Assembly (NCBI GenBank): GCA_032158295.1
Contig: CM063258.1
Location: forward strand, 12,313,703 to 12,377,702
DNA: 64,000 nt
Source: Pycnopodia helianthoides
Taxonomy: Eukaryota; Echinodermata; Asteroidea; Forcipulatida; Asteriidae
Direction of reading: 5' to 3'
Positions 47,620-59,821 of this stretch are shown here, in pieces (position 1 is the stretch's first letter; every line of letters begins with the position of its first letter). Below the pieces are notes generated by a model. It saw only the letters and a list, made by a program, of their open reading frames with translations, was not told the DNA's origin and made no database searches. The translations under genes and the position numbers were made by a program.

Positions 47620-48350
47620 AACTTATGCCGAAGTGTCTTTCTTTCATGCCGAAGTGTTTTTCTTTCATGCCGAAGTGTTTTTCTTTCATGCCATAGTGTT
47701 TTTCTTTCACGCCGAAGTGTTTTTCTTTCACGCTGAAGTGTTTCTCTCTCACCTGGTTGCCGCCACTTACTAACGTGCGGCCGCCACTTAATAACTTTAT
47801 TCAAGTAGCCGCGTGAAAGAGAAACACTTCCACGGTGTGAAAGAGAAACACTACGACAGTGTGAACAACACTCGACATGTGAAACAGAAACACTACACAG
47901 TGTGAACAGAACACACACAGGTAAACAAAACACTACCACAGTGTGAAACAGAAACACTACCACAGTGTGAAACAGAAACACTACCACAGTGTGAAATAGA
48001 AACACTATCACGGTGTAAAAGAAACACTACCACAGTGTGAAACAGAAACACTACCACAGTGTGAAAAGAAACACTATCACGTGTGAAACAGAAACACTAC
48101 CACAGTGTGAAACAGAAACACTACCACAGTGTGAAACAGAAACACACCTACCTACACGGTGTAAAAGAAAACACTACCACAGTGTGAAACAGAAACACTA
48201 CCACAGTGTGAAACAGAAACACACACAGTGTGAAACAACACCCACAGTGTGAACAGAACATACCAGTGGAAACAGAAACACTACTTATGGAACAAAACTA
48301 CACAGTGTGAAACAGAAACACTTCATCGTGAAAGAGAAACCACTTCCTCC
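47620..48350. repeat. Inverted minisatellite arms, 21- and 24-bp units
   Basis: The left arm (47620-47755) repeats CCGAAGTGTTTTTCTTTCAT. The right arm (about 47808-48345) repeats CACAGTGTGAAACAGAAACA plus CTAC in the complementary sense. The two are joined by a GC-richer spacer containing GCGGCCGCC. Long ORFs on both strands here are repeat artefacts. Confidence 0.88.
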
Positions 48351-50250
48351 AGGTCTATTCTAGCGTGTGGGACAGTTGTAATAATAATATGCGTATAATA
48401 TAGAGGGCGTTTTAAAAGCACAGTTTTACAGGAAAGATGATTGAAATATCGTCAGATTGCACACCAGTTGTTGTGTAACAGCAGAAAACAGAACAACAAA
48501 CTTGCCAACCACCATGATACGTAAGTTTTTGTTGTTGAACCATTACCTTGATCAGTTTAAGATAAATACGATTATAACATCTCAAACTCACGATAAATTA
48601 GTACGACAGCTCGTTAGATCCATGCAAAATGTGACACTCATTTAGGTCGGTACGCTATCTACGGTAAACTGCTTTATTGCCAGATATCTGTGAAACGAAG
48701 ACAGTGATGAACGACACATTAAAAATGTCTTCATGGAATGGAATTATTATTTCTAAAACATATACTCTATATAAATCAATTATAGCAAGGTACTATCATA
48801 ATAAAAGACAAATGAAAAGGAATATAAACCATCATTAGTAAGAGACAACAACTGACAGTGTCTTCATGGAATCGAATTATGGGAGCGTCCGGAAACTTGA
48901 CGTGGAGGGCGCTCCATTTAATTTGAATATTAAAAAAAACTAGTAAAAGGAATTAACTGATAAGTTTATAATAACTGACAATGTTTATACCTTTCACATA
49001 TAAATAACATTTAAATATTGGAGGGTTGTTTTCTAAAAGTGTGTTTAAATTGTTTACATAATTAATAAGTTGTAATTACGATATAATTTTTTAATTACGA
49101 GGAAAGAAGACTTTCAAAAATCAAAATGTAAAGTTATATGTTCTTTGGTTGGCACTAACTGGCTTTCTTAAATCAGCACAATGTACAAAAAAAACATCTT
49201 CCTATAGACTTTGTACGCAACATTTCTTGTGTAGCACCCTAGTCTTTAGAATTCCCCTTTGGAGACCTTTTAAATTGATTTTGTTTTCGTCTTTGGTCTT
49301 CATAAGGTACCGAATATGAGCATTATGTGTCACTCCTTATCCGAATCCAATCGCAACCACAGGCCTTGGAATTGGTTATCAATCGCGTCATTCGGTGGGC
49401 CTGCATGACAAGAAATCCGTCAAGAATTCTAGTCGAGGTTTAATGTTCGAGAATCAGAACGAGCTGACATTCAAAGACAAGAACTTTATTTGAAGACTCA
49501 AGTCTGGAAGTATAATACAGTATATTTATTTGTTATCCACTCTTTAAAAACATAAAAATTGTATCTATAGATGATTAAAGCTCAAGAACAGGAAAGTAAA
49601 ATGTTTAAACATTAAGAAATAAAATTAAAAGAGTTAAGATAACCTTAAAAAATATATATATATATTAAAACCTAACCCGGCCCCCCTTGCAGTACAACAT
49701 AGAGAACAATGGCAAAAGTGACACGTCTCCAATCACAGCCTCACACTCCCCCAATGTTTTTGATTAGAAAAACGAACAACTCAACTGCATTCAGTAATGT
49801 TACTTATATTTCATTCCAAAGGTTAACTTAAATTTGAATTCGCAAAAGCTCACAAAAGTTCTAACATTACAACATAGGGACAGACTAAACACACAGCATG
49901 CACCCAAACGCTAAAGTATTATGCAAGTAGACTATTAGTGTGACGTTGCATGCAGAATGGCCTTGACTTACTTCTTGCCTAACGTGCATGACGTGCTCTA
50001 TTAATACCAAACTTGGGGTCATAACAAACCCACAACACACTCGCGGGAAAACATTTCCAACAAGATGATTCTTAGATACAGACCATGTTAAACGCCAATC
50101 CAGTCTTCAAGTTGATGATAAAACTGTCAATCCAGATATACGGGGCGTAATGCCGGGACAAAAATAATAATAAGGAAAAGAAGACAATCGGTCCCGATTG
50201 ATATTTAATGTCAAATGTTTTTGAATATCCAAAATGAGACGGTTCTTATT
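48351..50250. other. No gene recognised; contains repeat R1 copy 2
   Basis: The segment 49200-49313 is the second copy of dispersed repeat R1. The rest is AT-rich without clear structure. Confidence 0.5.
49200..49313. repeat. Dispersed repeat R1, copy 2
   Basis: Collinear with 30716-30832: CCTATAGACTTTGTACGCAA, CTAGTCTTTAGAATTCCCC, CATAAGGTAC. Confidence 0.75.
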
Positions 50251-50254
50251 GTGC

Positions 50255-50350
50255 AATAAACCACACTGGGTATAGCACCGGCACATTAATCCAAAGGTCG
50301 TTGGTTCAAACCCTGCTCTATTCAATGTTTCTTTGTTCAACCCTAAATGT
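50255..50350 (+). repeat. SINE fragment, type 2
   Basis: GGTATAGCACCGGCACATTA and AGGTCGTTGGTTCAAACCC correspond to the head of the family at 14960. The 5' extension is missing. Confidence 0.75.
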
Positions 50351-52310
50351 TTCTTATTATGGATAGAAACCTGTGGAAATCCTTTGTGACTTTGTACTTA
50401 CAGTTGACTGCTATAATATATTCATTGTTTTATTTTAGGCCTTAATCCAAGTCTCAGTTAACATGAATTAATCCTTTTAAGAACTTTTACCACTCCAAAT
50501 GCCACAGATGGGTAGCGCCGAGTTTGTCGGTAGTTGGCAGCGTCCGGCATGTCTAGTGAGCTCCTATACGTGGCAAATGGGCGTGAAAGATTGCTTTTCA
50601 TTACATCGTGCTATCGCTATACTACAACCAGTCGAGTAAATAAGCCACCGGTCTTTGCCTAAAAAGTACTCGTAGAAAAAGGGCAATGCTTCCGTGATCG
50701 CTTACTAATCATACCCACCTAACCACTTGATTTGCGAGAGAACAAACTGTTGACAAACAGGTCTGGGCGTTCAACTGTTGCCTGAGGTTATTCATTCCAC
50801 TTAACACAGTTTCTGGCGTAAATCGCGCCGTTGTATTAATAGGTAAATTGACATTGAATTGATCTGAAACGAGTGCTACCTTTTGCCTGTCTGATTAATT
50901 CATTTATTTTTGCAAACGCCCGGGCATGCTGCGCTTACACTCATAATAACATTTGGCGTGTAGGCCGGGCAGACGGGTCGCAGAATGCCCGTCAATTTAC
51001 CGGTGATTACCAACGGCTCATTCACGTCTCGTTTGCGATTCCAGGCCGTAGAAGACCAATGATTATACGCATTATGTACTTCAATACCGATTTAGTATTG
51101 AGCACGAACGACGGGTGGTGCCGTGCGTACGCGTGTCTTGGTTTTATATGGGGACCAACGCTTGTGACTGGTTGTTTATTTAGTATTCATAGCCCTCTTA
51201 CATTAGCACTAATGTAGTAATTGCTTGACCTTAACTCACTGCTACCGACACAGTGCGCCATAACGTGTGGCACTGATTTAAGTCGCTCCAGTTTCGCCGT
51301 ATTCTTGTACGAAACCATTGTTTGTTCTTTCTCTCAAACCACCGCATGCTGTTGACAGAACCAGCCAAATTGCCCGATAGGGGGACATCTCTATTGCAAG
51401 CACTGAGTATGCATATCAAGGTACACCCATTTCAACGCGCAAGGTGACAGATTTCTTGTTACGTTCCTCCCACCTTCATGCGTGGCGTTTGTTGCGAGTA
51501 CTCGCACGTGTATATTGTTAGAAGTGCAAGCTATCCGCTGCACACATGTGCTTAAGATTGAAGCGGACAAGAATAGGGCAGATTATCTAGCTGCGGGCAC
51601 CTTGCTTACCCACATACAGCTTTCAGAGCTGCTTTCGACCAAGCCCTTTTTCTGATGCACGCCCTATCCCGAGACCACCACCACAGCGCTGCAAGTTTCA
51701 CATATGCTACATTTTTCAGTCACAGCTCTCAGATGCTCAGACAGTATTCCGTGGTTTTTACAGAATGCACGCGCCCAAAACTCGTACTCAAAGCCCCAGC
51801 AAATTAGGGCCTGACGAAACTTCCGTAATTATAACCAGCACTGGTGTTTGTAAGCGCATTAATACGCATTCAATAACCCAAAGTGACACCGCTGCCAAAG
51901 ATGGACTAGTTAGCTGTTTAAGCTGTGTTCAGTTGTCATTAATATGTGCCTTACTCGCTGCCATAACGTGTTATTTTTGAGTTATCAACTTAATGAACTC
52001 TCTGCGTTAGTCTTAGTTGGTGTATCTTGTGTTGTATAACAATTAAAGGAAGCTCTCTTTTTTAAAGGAAGCCCTCTCTTTTTATAGACCAACCTTAGCA
52101 TGAGTCTTAATACATCAAAAGTATTACTCGAATGGCTAAGGTATGTACATGGGGTTGCTGTGCGTGTTCAGGTTGGAAAAATAGAGGGGAAGGGAAGGGA
52201 TCTGTGTTTACCAATAGCAGTAAGACGAATAAAGCTTATCACATTAGAGAAACGTGTATCAGATTTCTGTGCTGACTTCTGCCTTTACTTTGTAAATTAC
52301 AATGTGAAGC
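50351..52310. other. Somewhat GC-richer stretch, no gene recognised
   Basis: ORFs up to 114 codons occur (for example 50873-51217 +), but none shows family motifs, splice-supported continuity or bias. A promoter or unknown exons cannot be excluded. Confidence 0.4.
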
Positions 52311-52317
52311 ATAGTCT

Positions 52318-53098
52318 CCAGGGTGTGACACCCCGTTATGCTGGGACGGGGTAGTACTTATACTAATACAGAGTAGATAGTCCCCAGACCGCCTCTCGAG
52401 ATGCCCCTGAAGTTATGGCCTTTGCGCACTTTCACAAGTGCCCTTTTCAGATAAAAAAATGCCTCCTTTCGTCAAAGATGAAATTCCAGTCTGGTGTGAG
52501 CGCAGATTTTTGTTTAATTTGCAAGTGTTTGGTAACCATTGCTAGCCATCATAGTTTGATAGCCATCATCTGAAAGCTAATAATAACAAAGTGACCGGGG
52601 TCTGTTAATTAATATACGGATCTTTTTTCCCCATCGCCCATCACCAAGTATACATGCCGATTCAAACTAAAAGTGAAAAGGGGGAACATTTGACCAAAGA
52701 GCATACCTCATCCCAGCATAACGAGGTGTCATACCCTGGAGACGATCTACTCTGTATTAGTGCTACCTCATGCCAGCATAACGAGGTGTCACACCCTGGA
52801 GACTATCTACTGTGTAGTGCTACCTCATGCCAGCATAACGAGGTGTCACACACTGGTCAGAGACTATCTACTCTGTATTAGTGCTACCTCATGCCAGCAT
52901 AACGAGGTGTCACACACTGGTCAGAGACTATCTACTCTGTATTAGTGCTACCTCATCCCAGCATAACGAGGTGTCATACCCTGGAGACTATCTACTCTGT
53001 AGTGCTACCTCATCCCAGCATAACGAGGTGTCACACACTGGAGACTATCTACTCTGTAGTGCTACCTCATCCCAGCATAACGAGGTGTCACACCCTAT
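52318..53098. repeat. 57-64-bp tandem repeat with one inverted outlier
   Basis: Seven units at about 52704-53095 contain ACCTCATCCCAGCATAACGA then GGTGTCACACCCTGGAGAC and CTATCTACTCTGTA. One inverted unit lies 320 bases upstream (52318-52385: GTCTCCAGGGTGTGACACC). Unit length varies by small indels around the TCAG or TTAG pieces. Confidence 0.9.
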
Positions 53099-53099
53099 C

Positions 53100-54559
53100 T
53101 ACCTTGTATTACTATACCTTGTATTTTGAAAATACTTGCGATACAATAATCGGGATCACTACCGCGGCCATAAAATGCCATAATTAAGAGGATGTAGGCT
53201 CCCTGCAGCGTCCCCCTCCCAAAATAAAAGCATGACCCCCAGCACTGACAAACCCATTCCCCAGGGCTCCCCCCGCTTGAAAGCAATTCCCCGGCCTGTG
53301 CCCTCCCCTTCCCCCACCGAAAAAATCCTGGCTAAGCCGCTGGATGAGACAAATTTTCAATGTTTATTTTTCAGCTTTATACAAACACAGGCTCCAAATA
53401 ATGTTTAGATTTTGGAAGCATTTTAAACACATTATACCAAAAACATTACATACTTGAAGTTTGCCAGTCGCATGCAGTAAAACGTTCTTGAAGACGGTTC
53501 GCAAACCATCAGCATGCGATTCTCGTTGTTTTTATTTTTGTAATATGTTCACTAAAAACAAAACTGTTGATGTACATCATTCCCAGTGGTAAACTGAGTA
53601 GATATGTAGTTGAATATATACATATCTATTGCTCTCGGCTATGACTCAAAATAGAATGACCACTGCCCGCAAAGTCTTGTGTTCAGTTACACAATATACA
53701 TGGTCAACAATGAATGATCACAATCACGCACGCAGCATTTACAACCACACTCTGTACGAACTAGCGCTGTTGTTAACTTGCCTATGATTAACGTATTATG
53801 CATAATGGTTTATTGGGATTGTTGCTCACACCCATCTGTGATGTAAGTGGGTTCTTGGATTGATGGGTGTGTATACCGACGATGAATGAATCGACGTTGA
53901 AAAAACAGCCATTATAATAATAATTGTTACAACAATAATAATTATAACTAAAAATTCAGTTTTTATCACTTACAAAAACAAGATGCTCGTGAGTGATGTC
54001 ATCAAGTTGTGATTGAATGAATTGGTGACGAAATTTTACCTTATCAATCTAATTTCTGGTTCAGGATTTATATAAAACTTCAGCAGCCGGTTTGAACCAG
54101 AAGTCAATGTCAAATGAGGTAATATTCTGTGTATTGTTTCTTAAGTTGTAACATATCATCCCATTGATGTTTAGATTGTAAAAATCCAATACGTGGTTCA
54201 GAAGTTATGAATTTTTTTAACATGAAATTTCAACTTCCGGTTTTTACCGGAAGTCAAGGTCAAACCAGTCCAATTTGGAATAGTGCGTGTCAATTTTGTT
54301 AAGACCTTTCAGATGATGTATGGATTGTAAAAATCCAATGTGTGGTTCAGGAGTTATTAACTTTTCAAATATTAAACAGAATATCTTTGGGTGTGCAATA
54401 TACAATGAAACACCAAGCGTCGATGTATTTCATGCATGTAGCTGTTCAGTGCAATGTCCACGTAAACGAAACTACACGTGCATTGTACACGTGGCTGTAC
54501 AGGTACAGAGTATGTGTACATGTGTTATTTCACTATGTGCGTCGTCAATTCGGGTCAAC
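53100..54559. other. No gene recognised; short internal repeat
   Basis: GATTGTAAAAATCCAATRYG then TGGTTCAGRAGTTAT occurs at about 54174 and 54324, with CCGGAAGTCAAGGTCAAA between. Related CCAGAAGTCAATGTCAAA occurs near 54090. This suggests a decayed dispersed element. Confidence 0.45.
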
Positions 54560-54918
54560 TTAAAGGAACATTACAGAATTGGTTTTGCTATCAAAACAGT
54601 TGCTGGCAGTGTATTAGCACTTTATGTAATCCACCATATACATAAACTGACAAACCTGTAGAAGTTTGAGATCGATCGGCCATCTGGGTCACGAGAAAAT
54701 AGTGAAAAACCGATTACACATTTTGCATGAAATCACATAGATTCAACAAATGAATAAAACGCTCACTGAGCGATAAACTCCATTCAGAAAATTGGTTTAT
54801 TCATTTCTCATCAAATGTGGCATTTCAGACAGAAATATTTCAAGGGATGATTTCTACTATCATCATCATTAGACCGTGTAAGTTTTATGTAAATCTGTGA
54901 TCAAAAAGTATATTTTTG
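54560..54918 (+). mobile_element. Family A MITE, right end missing
   Basis: Starts TTAAAGGAACATTACAGAAT. Collinear with the 55666 copy and with the reverse complement of 43009-43403, and retains the GCTCACTGAGCGATAAACTC block. It ends in TTTGATCACATTTTGATCAC instead of the terminal repeat. Confidence 0.87.
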
Positions 54919-55665
54919 ATCACATTTTGATCACAAAATAAATTGAAAAACATTTGTAAAACTTTTAATTTGACATGGTCCATGATTCGAACATTAGAAG
55001 AAATAAAGAAAAAGACCCAGCGCAAATAACAACAAGGATGTACTGCAACAATTTTTTTTCTTCATTTCAAACGTACGACCATAACTTTTGAAACCGGGTA
55101 CAGACTTTATATTCCGTGAGAACGATTATTGCAATTACGACAAATCAATGGCTGTAAATGAAATGCAAAAATAACACGGAAACGCATCTTACAAAGAACA
55201 ACTCAAGTTGCCTGCTCTTACTCGAATAAGCCAAAACTCATGTCTAATTTTAACGCACAGAAGATAACGAAAAAGAAAACAATGACTATAGCAACAAATT
55301 CCTGTGATGAGTTTTCTAATTTCATGAACTATTGTAAATAAGTAGAAGAAATTAAATTCAAGAATTGTGAACAGTCTTGACTTTCTATATAAATGAAATA
55401 GGTTGACTAAAACGAACCTGTTTGAGAAGAACAAACAAAATCATGTCTGCACGAAAACGAAATGCAATAGTAGTAAAAAGAAACCCCTGTTTGCTGGATC
55501 CGAATTAGGGGGAAACTTGTGAATTTTGATGTGTGTCGATGGAGTTGAGTTAATTTTCCTTATTTGCCGGGAAAACCTTATTTTCACGAAAAAAATGTTT
55601 GTTTAGATACTTGAGGACGTGACGAAAGTTGTTTTCCTCAGACCAATGCATTGTGACAAGCCATG

Positions 55666-55997
55666 TTAAAGGAACATTACAGAATTGGTTTTTGCTAACA
55701 AAACAGTTGCTGGCAGTGTAAGCACTTTATGTAATCCACCATATACATAAACTGACAAACCTGTAGAAGTTTGAGATCGATCGGCCATCTGGGTCACGAG
55801 AAAATAGTGAAAAAAACGATTACACATTTGCATGAAATCATATAGATTCAACATACGAATAAAATAATGGCATTTCAGACAGAAATATTTCAAGGGATGT
55901 TTTCTACTATCGTCACCGTGTAAGTTTTATGTAAATCTGTGATCAAAAAGTATATTTTACAAGTTTTTTTCTTACCAATTCTGTAATGTTCCTTTAA
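55666..55997 (+). mobile_element. Family A MITE, internally deleted
   Basis: 332 bases with both TTAA plus AGGAACATTACAGAATTGG termini. About 60 bases of the middle present in the other copies are absent. Confidence 0.9.
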
Positions 55998-55999
55998 AA

Positions 56000-57180
56000 T
56001 TCAATTGATTTTTTCAATTCGTTTATTATTTGCAGTTTATTTACACACATTAAATGATCATAACTTTGACAATACATATTGTTGACTTTAGTCATTAAAA
56101 GTCATGCTAGAATTGAACATACAAATAACATGGTTAGCCTTGTGGTTAATGTTGAGAGTAACTGTAAATCAAGGATTGGCCAAATCGTGTCACCACTATA
56201 GAGATTTTGATATTTTTTATAAAAGGACAACCTGGGTAGGCAGGCCTAGAGAAAAACTTCATTAACAGGAAGAAATCAACGGTGACTCAAATTTGTTGAA
56301 GACAGAAAAAAGAGAGTTATTTCTCAGAAATATCCATATTTGTGTTGCCTGAAATCATCTTATGGCTGTGAGAGTGTCTTAACCTAACCGTCTTCACAAC
56401 TCAATACTCTTTGCTTATACCATTCTCCGTCTAGATCCAGACAGATTTATAACCATTACCAACACTAAGAATTTTATCACGATTTCAATAGCCACTATAG
56501 TTTTGAAATCTCATCTTCATTTCATTCAATGTCTAAATAATTGAAAAGGGAACTCTCGTAAACAAGAGTGGTAGGTTCTGCACCTGAGCTGAACAAAAAT
56601 GTAGTACACATATCGGGGCCATTTTCCCCGTAAAGCAGCACCATCTGTGACATACTAGCGCCCTCCACTGGCAAGGAATTCTTTTGGACACCAAAAGTGG
56701 GAGCTATACCACGGTGTACTTTGCCATAATTAGAAACGAATAATTTTTACAAAAGAACGAAGACTAAGCATGAAAGCTACAATTGATTACTTGGAATCTT
56801 GACCAATAAAGAAAGAAGAACACTCTAGTGATTCGTGAGTGACAATAGTACATTTTTGTATCCGATTTGATTCAAGAAATAACAAAAATATTTATCCGCC
56901 CGGCCGTACACTCCGAATTTTGTGTGTGTAATTTCTATCCGAAAGCCTCCTTGTTATAAAGATGGTAAACAGTATGCGAATTGTTTCGTTTGAATTTTCC
57001 CCGTTGATTAGAAATCAATAACAGAATGTTGAAAAATTTGAATCTCCTTAAGGTGAGTTTTGAAGATTCAAATTTCCGTGGTGTCCGTTTGTGAATGCTG
57101 AGACCAGTGATGCGGTTGGGTACCCGCTGTCACCTCGCTAAACGTGGATGGACTCGCATTCTGTTAAGGAGAATGGACGA
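56000..57180. other. No gene recognised
   Basis: No repeats or conserved coding sequence identified, apart from a CTCF-like motif near 56658 (see findings). Confidence 0.45.
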
Positions 57181-57181
57181 G

Positions 57182-57250
57182 AAAGTGTAGATTCGTGAAT
57201 AGAATGTACGAGCCGAAGGCGAGTACATTGTGTTCACGAATCTACACTTT
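57182..57250. repeat. Palindrome with GAGCCGAAGGCGAG centre
   Basis: AAAGTGTAGATTCGTGAA is mirrored by TTCACGAATCTACACTTT. The inner arms are AATGTACGAGCC and GGCGAGTACATT. The centre resembles that of the 43918 element. Confidence 0.88.
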
Positions 57251-57510
57251 AGAGTCTATTCTCTGACTTAAACTATTTCCTGAATAATTGAGTGTTAATT
57301 GAGTGATTAGCTTGTTAAAAAAGCTTTTACAGATTATGTATGTGTGATGAGTTGTTTATTAGATTCCTGCATGTGATACAGTTTCTATGGTAAAGTACAT
57401 TAAAACTTAAAAGCTGTGTTTGGTGCACATCATGTTATCCTTTCAATTTGGAAAAAAAGTCATTTTCCCGTCGAACATTTAACTTCAGTTTGTAACGAAT
57501 CCACTCAACT

Positions 57511-57597
57511 GTAGATTCGTTACGAATCTACACTTAAGTGCAGATTCGTAACGAATCTACAGTTAAGTGTAGATTCGTAAAAATAATCTACACTTTG
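57511..57597. repeat. Tandem palindromic 29-bp units
   Basis: Three units of GTAGATTCGTTACGAATCTA then CACTTAAGT, each self-complementary. They share GTAGATTCGT with the palindrome at 57182, so the two may belong to one element. Confidence 0.85.
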
Positions 57598-58279
57598 AAC
57601 AATAGAGTGACGTCACAGAAATAGTTTAATAATGAAAATACCGTGACAGCTTTTTGCTGTAAAATTGTATTCAGCTGAAACTTTCAAGTGTGATCTTCAT
57701 TGTACCTTTCTTGATAATGTTGTCTATAAATCAGCAATACATTGACAAGAACCAATCTATGAACCTACCTTTAAAACAATTATATCTCAACGAAACACAC
57801 GTGTTTGTTTATAATTTAACTAATACTACATTGTTTCTTTTGTCCTATAGGGGCACCGTAACATAAAGCTGCTATTGTAACAAAACTGCTTACAGCATAA
57901 TGAACATGCCATCTGGGGCTAATTTATTCTCCAAATTTTGTCAAAAAACACGATTTTTGTTGTTGGTAACGTCATGCATTTTGAAAGAACAAAATAAAGT
58001 CCCGATCAAAAACTACACATTAAATTGAGGCCATTCAAAAATAATACTTTGAAGAGAGAGAGAAACAGAGAAAAAGGATGTGTTTTGTGTTTATTCATGA
58101 TACAGTTTCGGGACATCATCAGGATACTTTTCTGCTAGAAATTTTTGTTTTAGCTGCGAAAGTCCCATTGAAGTTAGTGCACGTAATGTCCTTATCATCT
58201 AGCCTTGGTTGACGTCATTAAGAATGTCAGTGTGTCTATTTAACAAACTTTTTCGAGAGAGGTATAGTTACACACGAGC

Positions 58280-58420
58280 TCTAGGGGAATACGGGAAATA
58301 ATACCATTGGATACACTACTCACAGTTAACGCTTCTGCGTTCAATATAATCTAGGGAATACGGGAAATAATACCATTGGATACACTACTCACAGTTAACG
58401 CTTCTGCGTTCAATATAATA
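58280..58420. repeat. 71-bp tandem duplication
   Basis: Two adjacent copies begin CTAGGGAATACGGGAAATAA and end CTTCTGCGTTCAATATAAT, differing by one base in a G run. Confidence 0.93.
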
Positions 58421-58445
58421 ATGATACAAATACAAAACAGAACAA

Positions 58446-58748
58446 TTATAAAGCGGCCTTTACCAGAGGATGCGAAGCGCTGCAAAAGGAAAGAGGAGGA
58501 AACCGGAGAAAAGAGAAAAAATGAGTCTTGAGGGTCTTTTCAAAAGCAGTGAGACCAGTTGAATTTCTGACAGGAGTAGGAAGTTTATTCCATAGCGGAG
58601 GGGCAGAGACAAGAAAAGCCCGGTAACCAGCCTGCATGCAAGATTTGGGAACATCAAGACATCGGCCTACAGAAAAAGGAAGACAGTTCACGATGAAAAC
58701 TTCCAGGTAGGACGTTGAGATGAGAGTTAATACGCCCTCACATAACAA
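58446..58748 (-). pseudogene. LINE reverse-transcriptase C-terminal fragment
   Basis: The minus-strand frame includes CMQAGYRAFLVSAPPLWNKL then PTPVRNSTGLTAFEKTLKTH and FF. The pattern R.F..SAP.LWN.LP..R...L..F...LKTH.F is the conserved tail that follows the RT domain in many invertebrate non-LTR retrotransposons (CR1/L2/Jockey-like). No RT core is found upstream on this strand, so it is a short remnant. Confidence 0.75.
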
Positions 58749-59499
58749 CTATTCTTTTCCGCATTCCATTCTCGATGATGAGATATCTTATATACCGATC
58801 TTTAAATGACATTCTGGTTGTTTCCCATCACCCAACCGTAGGCTACCTTGAAATGCACTAACGCTTTGCTGTTGATTGCATAAAAGCTTTTACCAGAGCG
58901 CAAACTTGCTTTTCGCTCGGCCCCACCGGTTTCATCCAAGAGGTGAGGCGCCGGGACCTAGCGAAACTTGCCGTGTGTTTTGAAGCCATGACGGTGAATC
59001 CATGTTTGTTCACACATCTTTTAAAAAAGCTTGGAATTGTTTACAGCTGTTGTACGGCTGTAATCCATCTATTTCTGTTCATTACAGAATATATGAATTT
59101 GACGCATAAATTAAATATAATATTATAATTTTATATACCACACACACCGATCCTTGTCATTCAATTGTTGGAACACGCGTTAGTGTCATCCATCATTATC
59201 CATCATTATGGCTAGTAGTTTCTGCCGCGACGAGTCGACACCCCAAAAGTTTAATATTGGAGTCCGTTTATGGATAATTATTGGACGCTTCTCATCGTCG
59301 TTTCCTAAATAATCGCTTCCGCCCGTTTGTCCAAGCGAGGCAACGTCGTGTCACGGCGGACAAGACTAATATCCACATGGAGTCGTCCGCGTTGTTTAGA
59401 GGTTTTTCAAAAAAGATTTTTCAGAGTGTGAAATAGCGGAGTTTTTGTGAATCTATGTGTGAGTTTTATTAAAATAATATTGAATGCATTTCGTTAGTG

Positions 59500-59628
59500 C
59501 ATTGTCGCAGAGTAAACTCACTCGGTGAAATCTGGCTTTTCCATTTCATTCCATTTCGCCCTCGTGAAATTAAAGGTAGTCCAGATTTCACGGAGTGATA
59601 GCATTCTGCGACAGTGAATCAGATGCAG
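59500..59628. repeat. Imperfect foldback around GTGAAATCTGG
   Basis: ATTGTCGCAGAGTAAACTCA then CTCGGTGAAATCTGG is mirrored by CCAGATTTCACGGAGTGATA then GCATTCTGCGACAGTG. A smaller CATTTCATTCCATTTC segment lies in the loop. Confidence 0.75.
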
Positions 59629-59798
59629 CCAATACATTAGTTGTGTTATATATTTATGATTGAACGCATCATTGTGTGTTACACAAACCCGCACATGCAC
59701 ATGGTCAGTTTTCAATTCAAAAGTTCTGCAAAAAGGTAAACTCACGCACAAGCCTGAAACAAGTTTGAATTCCAAATACAACAGCAAAAAAGAAGAAG

Positions 59799-59821
59799 AG
59801 AGAGAGAGAGAGAGAGAGAGA
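59799..59821. repeat. (GA)n microsatellite
   Basis: About eleven GA dinucleotides in an A-rich context. Confidence 0.9.

Noticed and set aside
50873..51217. 114-codon ORF as a gene
   Set aside because: No recognisable domain, no splice-supported continuation, and its composition is like the surroundings.
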